Of a stretch of DNA of 64,000 nt, positions 37,906 through 49,976 are shown piece by piece. Positions within the stretch are counted from its first letter, which is position 1. The number at the start of each line of letters is the position of its first letter. Source of the stretch: Oxytricha trifallax (lineage: Eukaryota > Ciliophora > Spirotrichea > Sporadotrichida > Oxytrichidae); assembly GCA_000711775.1 (NCBI GenBank), contig ARYC01017638.1:23565-87564 (forward strand), read 5' to 3'. A program made the translations under genes and the position numbers. The notes below the pieces were generated by a model. That model did no database searches. It saw only the letters and a program-made list of their open reading frames with translations, and was not told the origin of the DNA.

Positions 37906-39205
37906 ATTATAATAAATTATTATTAAAAAAAAATTTTAATTTTTTTTTATTCAGGAATTACAAAATTTTGGTTGGGCAAAATATCATTTGATTAAATAAT
38001 TAAATTATTCTTTAAGTTTTTATTTATATAAATTCTTATGATACTGTATTATTAATTTTCATAATTTGTTGATTAAAATATTCTAAATTGTAAAAATAAA
38101 AGGCAAATCTAAATTACTAACATTAAAATTAGTTACTTCTTTAAATTTAGGTTTTTTTTCTAAATTTATCAAATAAATGAATTTTTAAATAATTTTAAAT
38201 ACTTTAGTTTTGAGGTTGTTATTTTTTTCTAATTTTTATTATTTTGTTTTTTACATAATGTTTAATTTCTGTTCCTCTCCTTATTTTATTTAGAATGAAT
38301 AGTATTCTAATGCAAGCTGTGGAAAAGTATAAAAATTAAATAATATATTACATTGTTTATTAAAATATCGAATTAATCCTTTGAAAATTTAATTTACTTA
38401 TTATGTCATTTCATTATGTTAAATTAATAATTGCAATAAGATTTTTCAAATTGAAATTAAATTCTAAAAGCACATTATAATTTTTTTTATCTATTGTCAG
38501 AGAAGGATTTGATTTTAATATGTATATTGGTGAGTTTCATAATAAGAAATATTTAAAATTTTGTCTAAGAAATGTAAATATTTATAAGCATATATTCAAA
38601 TAAAATTTTTAAGAAAAATCATTCCAAGACTATATAGTTTGCAATTAGAAATATATAGCTTAGTAAAGATAAATAGAATTATAAATTAAATTTCATCTTT
38701 AAAATACTAATACTTTAGTTATTTTTAATTTATCTTTTTTTATCATGAATTTTTATCTTAAAATTTTCCAAAAAAATACTTTTAAAATTACAAACAAAAA
38801 TAAAATACTTAACTTTATATTAATCATTATATTATATATAAATTGAATTTGTGTGAATTCTTTTTGTTAAATCAATTGATTACACTAATTTATAAATATA
38901 TGAAATAATAAGCAAAAAAAAAGAATTTAAAAATAATTTTCATTCAATTTTAATGAGATCTTTTAAAATTAAATAAGATTATTTCAGATATTTATTAAAA
39001 ATAATTTTTAATTGATAAAATATATAGATTTTTTCATGTTAAAGAATGTAAGTTTTTTTGGTAAAAAATAATATTATTATAAATTAGAGAAAATCTTTTA
39101 GCTTTAATTATTAAATTATTAATATCTATTTTTTTATAAACAAGAATATACAAATTGATATATTTAAATTTAATATTGTAAAATTAATTATTATATTATC
39201 CCCAC
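37906..39205. other. Mostly A/T-rich DNA with weak coding traces
   Basis: Between the last confident block of gene C and the start of gene D. Short plus-strand stretches around 38290-38345 (NEQYSNASCGKVQKLN) and 38500-38690 (REGFDFNMYIGEFHNKKYLK) could be further segments of gene C. The rest shows no structure. Confidence 0.35.
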
Positions 39206-42200
39206 ATGAAAGATAGTTTCCCTGAAGAGAAGATTTTATTGCTGGAATGTCCATCTAAAATAAGGGATCTACTAGAAACACTGATCAACAAAATTTAAGA
39301 ATTTGAGAACTAAAATATCAATGTAAATTCCAAAGTATTAGAAAATTGTACAAACAATTTTATATTTTATGCTTCAAAAGTATATAAATTATGAAATATT
39401 ATGCCAAATGAAGGACATTAAAAGGGATTCCATTAAAATGACAACAAAAATATTTCAAAAAATATTGTATTTTTATACAATATTTATAGCTTTTTTAAGA
39501 TATTAAACCCAAAATATATAAAGTTTGTATTAATTATATAACTATTTTCAAGATATACATCATTACTAGAGGGTTTAAATTTAAATATTAAATTTTAATT
39601 TAAAAAAATTAAAATAATTCATGATAACCAATTAAAGAATGTGAAACATGCTTAGAAAAAATCTTTCAAAATAGTTATGAAAAATATTATAATGATATTA
39701 ATAAAACTGATTTATCTATAAAAAACAAAACATTATTATTATGAATACTTTTAGAAGATAATGCCTAAATATAGTGAATAATTGAAGACTATGAATTAAA
39801 GCCCCTTACTAAATTTTTTATTTTTTATTTTAAATTGGATTTTTACTCCATTAAATTTTTTTATTATTGATTTTGAAGAAGAGAATTTTATAAAACAATT
39901 ATTAGCATTAACAATATAGACATCTGCTATTTTTTGTGCAGATTTAATTGATAAGATTTGAATTTTGAAATTATTTATATAGCCATATTTTAAGTATATT
40001 ATATTTTAAAATAATTAAAGTTGCAATATAAATATAGTAATTAAGGTGATTTTTATGTTTAGTTAAGAATTTGGTTTTGTAAGTCTATTTAAATTTAAAT
40101 TCTTAATTTCTAATTAGTAGAAGAGAATTTCAAAAATAAAAATTAAAAAATAAATATAAATATTTATTACAAAATAACACTAAATAATCATATTTTTGAT
40201 TTAATGTTTAACTTCCTAGATCAATAAGAGAAAAGTAATCAGAAACTCTAAAAAAAATCAATGAAATTTTATTGCATAATAAAGATTAATTTATCTATAT
40301 AAAGTTATAATTTTTATTACCTTAAGAATAGAAGTTAGTGATAGAAATAAGAAAATTAAAATTCAATAATTCTACGAAGTCGATGATAAATTTTAATATG
40401 ACTTAGTTGAGTATTTTTAGTATAAAAATTTCTATGAAATCTATGTTTAAAATAATTAAAAATATTGAAACTTAATATGAATTTCGTAATTAAATATATG
40501 TGATAATAATGAATAAATTATAAGGAAATGTGTGTTGTCATATATTAAAAAAATTCTTTATTATGTAAGTTTATCAAAATGTAAAATATATATAATTTTT
40601 AATTATTATTTAAAAAATTTAACCTAATTAATATAAATTATAATTACTATGAATTAATAGCAACTTATAGATGGATATCTCAATAAGAAGAAAATGCATA
40701 GACAATTAATTAATAAAATTTTCTATATATTTTTAATTGCTCACTCAAATCTTATTTCATTACATAAAAAGAAGACTAGATTTTAACTACATAATTTATA
40801 ATTAATTTTTATTGCTATTTAATTGAGAAGTTCTTAAAATGTGATCCAAGCTTTCCTTTAACTAGATCTGTTCTTATCCTGTATTTACTTTTATTATTTG
40901 TAAAAATTACAATATATAAAAATATTTAAAATAAATAGAATAACAAATTTTAGTTAACTTGAAAATGCTGATGAACCTAATCCTCATAAATTCATAATAA
41001 AAATATTATCATTAAATAATCTGGACAATTTTAATATTAAAATTAAAAGACCTATCATATTTAATTAATTATTTTATTTTGTGTATTAATTCAAAAATTA
41101 TCAAAGTTAAGCTACATTTTACTAATAATTTTTATTATAAATTATTACAATCTTAATTTCTTTCAAATAATTTTAATAATGAATAGTTTTTAATTCAATT
41201 CTAATTAGCATTTTAATTTTTTTCTATATTGGAATACATCATACTTTAAGAAATTAAAATATTTTTTTAGACTAACTTTAAAATATAAAATAGAACTAAT
41301 TAATTTATTATTTAATTGAAATTTTTTTAAGCATTAAGTATATAAAGCTTTACTAAAATTATAGAATACAATATACATTTTATTTCATAATTGTAAAATA
41401 AAAAATAAACTTTTTTTTCTCTAAATTACCCACGATAATAGCATTTCATCTTTTCTAATAAAATATTAGTCTATTTTTATAAGACTAAATTTTACTTAGA
41501 AATTTTATTGGTAGTGATAAAGGTTTAATAAATTACTGGAATAGCCATTGCCAAATTTTATAGTTTTTCGTTTTATTTTGTTTTATATAAAGAAAATTTC
41601 AAACTTTTCTATTATAGGCCAAAATCTCTATTTTATAAAACTTAAGCTTGTACATAAAATTAATTTAGAAAAAAATTTCTCACTTTAATTTATCATATGA
41701 ATAAAGTATATAATTTTCAATACTTAGGAAACTAAAAACTATTTTAAAAAATAATTAAATAAATCTTAATAACGAAGTTAGATAGAATTTAGTTATGCCG
41801 AATTGTAAGATACAAAAACTCTTTGCTACAAAAATAATAAAGTTAGATTTAATAATAAATTGGAAACTATCTTATTCATTTATTTGTAAGAATTACAAGA
41901 TATTAAAATTTTATTAAAATTACAAAGTCTACAATTAAATATGGTAGTGAAGGAGATATAGTTTCGCCATATTTAAGTCCATTAAATTCATAATTAGTTA
42001 CCAAATTGATTATTTAGATAATTATGACTTCAACATGTTTCTATGTATTTCTTTTTTATTTCCTTTATCCAAATATGTTATAAACTAATGATAACCTTTT
42101 TCAGTTTTAATGTAAATAATTTAAATAAAAATTCTTTAAAAATTTTGGCGTAAAAGAGATTTAATAATTTTTGGGCATTAAAAATCTCAGAATACTTTTA

Positions 42201-43931
42201 GTTGTGTCTTTGAGCTTATATATACCTATCCCTTTGTATGGAATTAGCTGGAAACAAATGTAAAAGCCAATCAATACTACTTCAGTTTATTAGCTTTAGG
42301 AAACTTAAGAGGAACTAGCTGTGATAATTCCAAAAGAGTTAATTTATCAATCATAAAATTTATATATAGAATCAGCTATTTTCTTTTTACAATCAAATAT
42401 CATTTGAATATAAAATTAGTTATAATAAATTTATGTTTATGAGAGATTTAAATCTGTGCTAAACTTTTGTATTTCTGGCAATGATATCAAAAAAGATTAT
42501 CCTTAGAGTACTGAAAAATTCATCAATAAACTTTTATAGAAGAGGTTTACTAGATAAATTTATATTAATAATATTTGAAAATTTCGATTAAAAAGTTAAA
42601 TTTATCCCCAAAACTTTTTAATAAGAATTTTGAGTCAGTTAATGATAAATACTCTAACTATGGAACAATAGAAATATAATTTGACTATAACTTTAGTAAG
42701 CCATAGTATATACCAGTTGCAAATTAAATAAAATCAATAAACAATTTTAAGATAAATTTATTATTTGAAAGAATATTATTTCAATTATTTATTCATTAAC
42801 TTGAGGAGAAAATGAAAAAAAAGCTATAATATGATTGATTCAAAATCTAAAATCAATTTCAAATGTATTTTTATATAATATAATACTATTTTAATATTCT
42901 CTTAATTTATATCATTCACTATAAAAAACGATGCCTATATATAAAAATTTAATATACTTAAATTTTAAAATTTTATTTGATAATTTTATGCATTTAATGA
43001 ATATCAAATAGATTTTTATTTAAAAAAGTTTTAAAGAAATGCTTATATATTATAAATTTAATTAAATTTATTTTATGATTCCGACTAAAGAATTGTATCA
43101 ATAAGGATAGAAAAAAGTGGAAATTATTAAAATAGCCAGAGTTTGGATTATTAACAAATAGTTATTTTTTTAAGAATCTCTATAAAATGTTTGAAAATAA
43201 AAAAATATAAAATAATTTATCTAATCACTTTTTCCTTATCTATAAAATAATTTATTTTGAAAAGGTTTGGGAATTTTAATTGTAACGGGCCTCTTTCAAT
43301 ACAAAAGATATAAAAAGTAATGATGATCTTCAACATTTTCATCTTGCATGTTAACTCATCAATGTAGCAAATGTAAAATAAAAAAATATAAAAAATATTA
43401 ATTGCTTTTAAGCAAGACCCTAACTTGTTAAATGAGTTTAAATATAAGTACTTAATTCATATTAAATTAAATCAATTAATTTAAAATTCTCTAATAAGTT
43501 TATAGAAGTAATCAGGAACAGTTCAACTGAACAAAAACTTCTAATAATTATAGATCATAATCCATCTTAGGAAAATTAAGAATTCTCTAAAGAAGAGACA
43601 AGTTCATTTGATAATAATAACTCTTTGTCAACTCAAATTTTACAATATAAAATAAAGCCTTATCACAAAATGATATAAGCTGTTCAAAATAATTTATGCG
43701 AGCAAATCATTAAAAATGTAAAGGATTTATAGGGTTAATCAATGTATATATGATTTATTGGGCTTTTATATTAAAAATATTTGTTTTTTAAAAAAATTAG
43801 AAACTTAGAATTATAACTATCTTTTAAATATAGAAAAAGTATTCATAATTTTTAAGAAAAAAAGCCTGAAGCATATCTTGCCAGTATTTAAAGAAGATAA
43901 TAGACTATTGATAGTTTTAACACGATGCTGA
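39206..43931 (+). CDS. Gene D: unknown protein (IES-interrupted, perhaps scrambled)
   Basis: Start ATG at 39206 (MKDSFPEEKILLLECPSKIR), proposed stop TGA at 43929-43931 (ending NRLLIVLTRC). Plus-strand blocks include 39206-39395, 39640-39725 (KECETCLEKIFQNSYEKYYN), 39745-39805, 40325-40470 (KIQQFYEVDDKFQYDLVEYF), 40957-41065 (LENADEPNPHKFIIKILSLN), 41935-42050 (YGSEGDIVSPYLSPLNSQLV), 42225-42360 (NTTSVYQLQETQEELAVIIP), 42500-42580, 42655-42730, 43500-43740 (KLLIIIDHNPSQENQEFSKE) and 43810-43931. Two stretches read better on the minus strand (40830-40900; 43295-43355, NMQDENVEDHHYFLYLLY), so inverted segments are possible. No family recognised; N-terminus predicted helical. Confidence 0.55.
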
Positions 43932-44443
43932 AGTCTAATATAAAAAAAGTAAAATAAAATTAAGGAAACATATAATAAACAAATTATAACTAGGTTTAAA
44001 TAAATCATTTTTCTTTGTATTTATTAAAAGATAAATATTTTTTTTCTATTTATTTTGATTAATAAAAATTAAATATTTTATTTCTTTAAACTCAAAACTT
44101 TCAATAAAACCTTAAATTATTTAAAAATAAGATTTTGTATTAAATCTTCTATTTAAAAAATTGAATTTATTAAAGAATAAAAATTTTAAAATGAGAAAAA
44201 AGATATTTAATTCTGACAAAATTGCATGGGTCAACTAAAGTCGATCTATCTTCATAATATATATATATATATATCTCTTCAAATAATGAGAAATTTGAAA
44301 TAACCTTAAAGTTTTTAAGTTTCTTTAAATTTTAATATTTTAAATAGAAAATATGGTCATTTTTAAATTATTTATCATAATTTTAAAATTTATTAAATTA
44401 TACTAATAGTATTTAAAACGATGATATTGAGAATGCTCTTCAA
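43932..44443. other. A/T-rich spacer
   Basis: No gene seen between the proposed stop of gene D and TBE C. It contains a (TA)n run near 44257-44273 and otherwise featureless A/T-rich sequence. Confidence 0.4.
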
Positions 44444-44599
44444 AATCTAGACCCCAAAATCCCTTGAAGTTGTTCGATTGATAAAAATAGACGACTATTA
44501 GTGCATGCTTTATTAGCGTTTTAATAGGGTTTATAGTTGGCCCATGATGCCTTGGTACTGTTTGAGTGAATATTCAAAATAAAACTCCTATAATACACT

Positions 44600-47010
44600 A
44601 AAATTAACATTACATTTAAACCATAATTCCCTTTTCTACATTTTAAATCTCCTATCCAGATGATTACTTAGTCTATTGTTTGTTCTGTTCTTTGGTTTGG
44701 TCATAAGATTAACAGCTTAGCCGTCTCTTTTATTTTTCTTTCATCTTATTCTTATCTAGATACTGCTGTATTCTTTGTTTTTAGTCTTTCTCTCATTTAT
44801 TGCTATAGGACTCGTTTCTTGGCATGTCGCATTCAATAATTATTGCTGCAATGGCCCAAATATCTCAATTGATATCTCCATCCCTCCAGTCTTACCTCTC
44901 TGGGAAGTATCCTTGAGTACCTAGGACGTTGCCAAATCTAGAAGTCTCAACTCTCTATGACCTATTAAAATCTATTAATACTACTCTGAGAGGTGAATAA
45001 TCGAGCATACTATATCTCTGTGCACTTAAACTAAAGAGTTCAACTCTTAAATGCCTTTTCAAACATTTGTAAGAATAAGATTGAGCTTCTTTGGAATCAT
45101 TTGATCTTAAATATAGTCTTTCAAAGTTGTTTGGTCGAGAGGTAGGCGAAAAGATACATGAATTTGACGAAGCAGCTAAATTATATACCTGATATCTTAA
45201 TTTCTTGCCTTAATTAGTATTTGGTATTCATTGATAAATTCCATTTGAAACTTTTCATCACATCTAAAGTTTAATGGATATATCTTGTATGCAAACTGCT
45301 TGTCAGTTATTTTTTTTTTATAAAACTTGTCCTCTAGAATAAGATAACTTTCATATTGCACTCTTTAAGATCAATTATATTCAATATTGGTAACTTCAAA
45401 GCAAACATCTTAAGAGTGATTTTACTATCTCTGAACAGGGCGGTTTCTCACTGCCTTGATGAGCTTATTCTCTTTCTTAAATTGTTTCTCTAATGACTCT
45501 AAGGTGTCTCTTGGTTTTATTTTTTAAAGGAAGACCTCACTGCACTGGTCTCAGGATCTACAACTGTTCCAACCGAGACCCCCCCTCTCAGACCTAAAAC
45601 GAGACCCCCCTCCCACCATAACTAGACCCCCTCCCACCTCAACAACATCCCAATTCATATGAAAATTTTGATTCTCGATGTTTAAATCATTTTCCTTCAT
45701 GACATCTTGATCTCATAATATTTTTTTACATAAAATATATCATTTTTTAAAAAATATTTTTCCAACAAATCAAATGCTACTCTTTATTAAATTTCTTATT
45801 TTACAACTTTCTCTTCGTCCGCCGACTTTTTTACTTAGATGCTCCCATAGGAAATTAATCAAAAGAATATTTCCATATGACTCGGTAATGATATAATAAA
45901 AAATTATGAGCCAAAAAACTCATACAACTAATTTTATTTAAAAAAATTCAATATAAACACTCTATTAATCTGTATTCGAAATATGATTAATTTTTATAAT
46001 AAATTTTCCTAATTTTATATAATTATTACTAATAATATTTTTATACAAACTAATAGTTATGGAAAAAATTCATTTGAAAAGTATTAAAATAAAATCTAAT
46101 TAAACATGAATTATTAATAAGTTTATAAAGGGACTGATTTAAATATAAATAACTTCTTGATTTATTTAAAGATAGTTAATTTTTTTTAAACTTATAAATA
46201 ATTCATGTTTAATTAGATTTTATTTTAATACTTTTCAAATGAATTTTTTCCATAACTATTAGTTTGTATAAAAATATTATTAGTAATAATTATATAAAAT
46301 TAGGAAAATTTATTATAAAAATTAATCATATTTCGAATACAGATTAATAGAGTGTTTATATTGAATTTTTTTAAATAAAGTTAGTTGTATGAGTTTTTTG
46401 GCTCATAATTTTTTATTATATCATTACCGAGTCATATGGAAATATTCTTTTGATTAATTTCCTATGGGAGCATCTAAGTAAAAAAGTCGGCGGACGAAGA
46501 GAAAGTTGTAAAATAAGAAATTTAATAAAGAGTAGCATTTGATTTGTTGGAAAAATATTTTTTAAAAAATGATATATTTTATGTAAAAAAATATTATGAG
46601 ATCAAGATGTCATGAAGGAAAATGATTTAAACATCGAGAATCAAAATTTTCATATGAATAGGGATGTTGTTGAGGTGGGAGGGGGTCTAGTTATGGTGGG
46701 AGGGGGGTCTCGTTTTAGGTCTGGAGAGGGTGGGGGGGGTTCTCGGTTGGAACATACAACTTCAAACTTCTAGCGGTGATGTTTTTCAAGATGAACTTTT
46801 AGATCTCTTTAGTGATTATATTGTTTATTACAGTAAGGGCAGAAGTATTTTCCATCAATCTTATCGTGCTAAAGTTAAAGCTTGGGCTTGTTAGCGTGCT
46901 GCTCTAAAATATGAAGTTTGAGAGAAGATTTATGGGGAAAGTTATTCTTACACTCTTCACATAAATATTCTACCTTTCATTCTTTTATCTCTTCCTCCTT
47001 TTAACCATTT
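44600..47010 (-). pseudogene. TBE C 57-kDa gene, decayed and split by F3
   Basis: Minus strand. The kinase-like part (about 45420-44760) keeps LRVVLIDFNRSQRVETSRFG, LGTQGYFPERQDWRDGDI and AIAAIIIECDMPRNE, but the catalytic loop has lost bases (HRD is no longer followed by LKPEN). The zinc-finger part lies at about 46990-46780 beyond the 1.19-kb F3 insertion. Start and stop codons were not located with confidence. Confidence 0.65.
45565..46754. mobile_element. Foldback element F3 inside TBE C
   Basis: A 1190-bp palindrome with TGTTCCAACCGAGACCCCCC ends and exact 6-bp duplication TACAAC (45559-45564 and 46755-46760). Arms are about 555 bp with a centre near 46150. The right end carries a G-rich tract (GGGAGGGGGGTCTCG, then GGGTGGGGGGG-like runs). 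It interrupts the TBE C zinc-finger/kinase gene, so it inserted after TBE C. Confidence 0.92.
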
Positions 47011-47788
47011 TTATCGGCGCTTCACATTAAATCTCTTGACTCTGCATCTCTAGTAATTATTGAATTGCTATTCAAAGTTGTAAACCTAAGGTACAAGAAT
47101 TTCAGGTTCATATTGGGTGGAGGCATCGGAAGTCTAAACTTGTATTTAATTTATGAATGAAAATTTTTGCTGGCTAATGCCAAGCAATGCCGCTTTACTA
47201 AATAAGATACCGCTCATTTTATATATATACTATTAATAATTATAAAAGCTATTTAAATTCTACCTTTATTCACAAGTAAGTTCACATCCTCAAAGATTTA
47301 GAAAGGTTTAATGGGAATAGAGTGCTAGACATTAATTTATATTTCTTAAATTTTGAGATAATTTATATATTTATTCATCTATTTTATTCATTATAATGCA
47401 CATAAATGTTTTTTGTTATGTTAGGTGGACTCCTAAATTATTTTCGTAAAATCAGAAGGGAAAGTTTAAAAAATTTTTTTTTTATATACCACTTAATACG
47501 GTTTTGAACTTTAATTTAATCTCATAATTAAGTTTTAAATAAATTAGGAGTACCACTTAATCAAATTAATTATTATTAGGAGCAATTTAATGGAGAAAGT
47601 TTGATAAAAATGGAAGTCAAACTCTGGAAGTTGGAGAAAATTCCTCCATCTTTATCTTTTTATCTGATTCAAGTTGACCTCCAAGTAGATCTCCCTATTT
47701 AGTAGTAAAATTTTAGTAAGTTTAGAATGGATATCCATAATTTTAAATTTCATAAACATTTATAGAAACTGGAAGCAAGATTGAATTT

Positions 47789-48553
47789 ATGAATGATGCA
47801 ATGAAGAGAATTTAATCTCAGGATTTAATAGGAAAATTCAGAAGCAAAGAAGACCTTTACAGATACTTGGTATAGCAAGGTAAGTTTTTACTTACAACTA
47901 ACTTAATAACCATATTTGGATTGTATTTGCCAACACAGTAGGGAATAAAAGTCTCATTCTTAAAGGCGTTATTAAGTGAAGAGAAAAAATCTTTTAAGTC
48001 TAATTAAATTAGGATGCTTGAAATTCCTAACTACCCTGAAATATCAGTTACAAACCACTTTGAGGATGGTATGGGTGATCCAGATGTTGCTGTATACCTT
48101 CTCAAAGCTTTAGCTCTCTAATAAGTTGCCAGAAAGTAACTTCTTCTTTGGTGTCCTTCAAAATCTTAAACCTAAGTCCTTAAATGAAGTAATTTAAGAA
48201 GCTCACAAGAGACGCTACAGCATTTCTCCTGAGGAAAAAGAGAAGCAAGGAGTTAAAATCAGTGACATCTGGCTCTAGGAACTGTAGAAGCATCCATTCA
48301 TCTCTAGTAAGCTTAGACTACTAACTTTATTGAAAAATCTGGTACTGCTATATATTTGATGAAAGAGCGCAGCAAATTAAACAGAGAGAGAAAATCTCGA
48401 GTAAAGCATGAATTGAGAGACTCTTCAAAGATTTATAAAATCCAGACGAGATATGCATAGATGCAGGAGCTGGCACTAAGAGTAGAAACATAGGCCCAAG
48501 CATGCCTTTAGAGGAAGAAACGAAAGAGAAGCTAAATTCCTTTATGGGTTAAT
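47789..48553 (+). pseudogene. TBE C middle ('22-kDa') gene, decayed
   Basis: MNDAMKRIQSQDLIGKFRSK starts at 47789; the normal upstream start is ATT. The 36-nt intron position is 47880-47915, but its acceptor reads AT instead of AG, so splicing should fail. A frame change occurs near 48110 (before LQLSNKLPESNFFFG). Later blocks: EAHKRRYSISPEEKEKQGV and KISDIWLQELQKHP. The stop codon TGA of other copies is TGT here (FNMCAYS), so the frame would run on. Confidence 0.75.
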
Positions 48554-48570
48554 TTAATATGTGTGCTTAT

Positions 48571-49600
48571 TCATTCGCTTAAATCTAAAACTTATTTATA
48601 AACACAAAATCTTCATTCTCTTGCGCATACTTTTGCTTTCTCATCGCTAACTTTCTTAGCAGCACTCTTAATAAAATCTACTGTATCTATCTTCAAATCA
48701 GGCATCAAGTGATAGAGTAGAAGTTTCTTGTTGAGGCCTTTCAATAAACCCCAATATAATTTAATTACATTGAACTGAGGACTGTAGGGAACATTAAATA
48801 CAGATGTTATGTTTACCCTTCCATACTCCTTCCTTGAGTCTTTGATTTTATGGACAGATAAGTTATCTACAAACAGAATATTCTCCTAGTCGGCGTACTT
48901 ATCTCTGAGTTATTACAAGAGTTTTATTTTATTGAGCGATGGTGGATAATATTAGTCTCGAGGCCATTATCTTCCCTTATTCCACCAAGAATAGCATGAG
49001 TGTAAACCTTAACCTTTTAATTATAAACTTCTATATTGTTGTATCTCTTATACAAGACCTAGTTATAAAGGTATTGAATTTAAACACAGCTTCATCAGCG
49101 TGAATAAACTTAATATTGTGGTCTTAAGCCCTATGCATTTAATCGAATATATAATTTAAATTATCCTTATAAAATAGACTGTAAAGTCAATCACTCTCTT
49201 TATGCGATCTGACTGTCTTGTAAGATATTCCATTCTTTTATATATGTGAGCATGGATTAAGCAGAGATATGAAACTCAGGGAATTGGCGATGAAACATAA
49301 CAGGTCTCTAATCGAGATAGAAATGAGCTCAATATTTTAAAATCTTATCATTAATAAGATAATTGATATAATGCTCCTAAATTTTTAAGGTCTCTTAAGC
49401 TATGAAGGAAGTTGCTAACTTTTAAATTCAATGCTAATAGACAGTGAGATCTAACTGTAGCAGGAGATTTATGAAGCAGCCTTGCTATAGACGAGTAATT
49501 AAATAGGTTTGAGTTATTCACTATAATCATCACATCTATAACGCAACTTAAACAACAGATCCATATATTCACTGTCATATATTGACCCCAAACCTCTCAT
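48571..49600 (-). pseudogene. TBE C transposase (42-kDa), frameshifted
   Basis: ATG at 49600 (MRGLGSIYDSEYMDLLFKLR), TGA at 48571-48573 (after DLSE). It keeps the DDE landmarks (KFIHADEAVF, ENILFVDNLSVHK, QFNVIKLYWG). The glutamate region has E to K (NVIKLYW where other copies have NGIELYW), which would remove the third catalytic acid. Several one-base shifts are present (length 1030 nt). Confidence 0.7.
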
Positions 49601-49976
49601 TTAATCTCTAATTTAAATTACACTTAAACCCTTATCTCCTACATAAATCTTATTAAAACCCTTAAAAAGCATGCACTAATAGTATACTTTTATCAATCTA
49701 AAACTCAATCAAATAACTTCAGGAGTTTTGAGGTTTTTAATGCATCAAGCATAATATACTTTTTTAAAAAAATAATTTCCGTTTTATTAAATAAAAATAA
49801 ATTTATTATCGATTTCATCGTATCTATAAAATTTTATAATAAGATTAAGAAATATAAAAATAAAAAAGATTTAATAATATAAACAAATGCTTTTACAATA
49901 ATATTAAAATATTTATTTATCTAAATTGAATTATAATTAATTTTAGCTATTTTTACTTTACATAATCTAAAGTTTT

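Larger units (their letters stand above)
44447..49738 (-). mobile_element. TBE C, decayed telomere-bearing element with foldback insert
   Basis: Flanked by AAT (44444-44446 and 49739-49741). The telomere-like ends have mutated (GACCCCAAAATCCC on the left; GGAGTTTTGAGGTTTTT on the right), but the subterminal repeat matching TBE B and E is clear (AAAAATAGACGACTATTAGT). Total 5292 bp; about 4.1 kb after removing foldback F3 (45565-46754). Genes: zinc-finger/kinase (minus), middle gene (plus), transposase (minus), all damaged. Confidence 0.92.
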
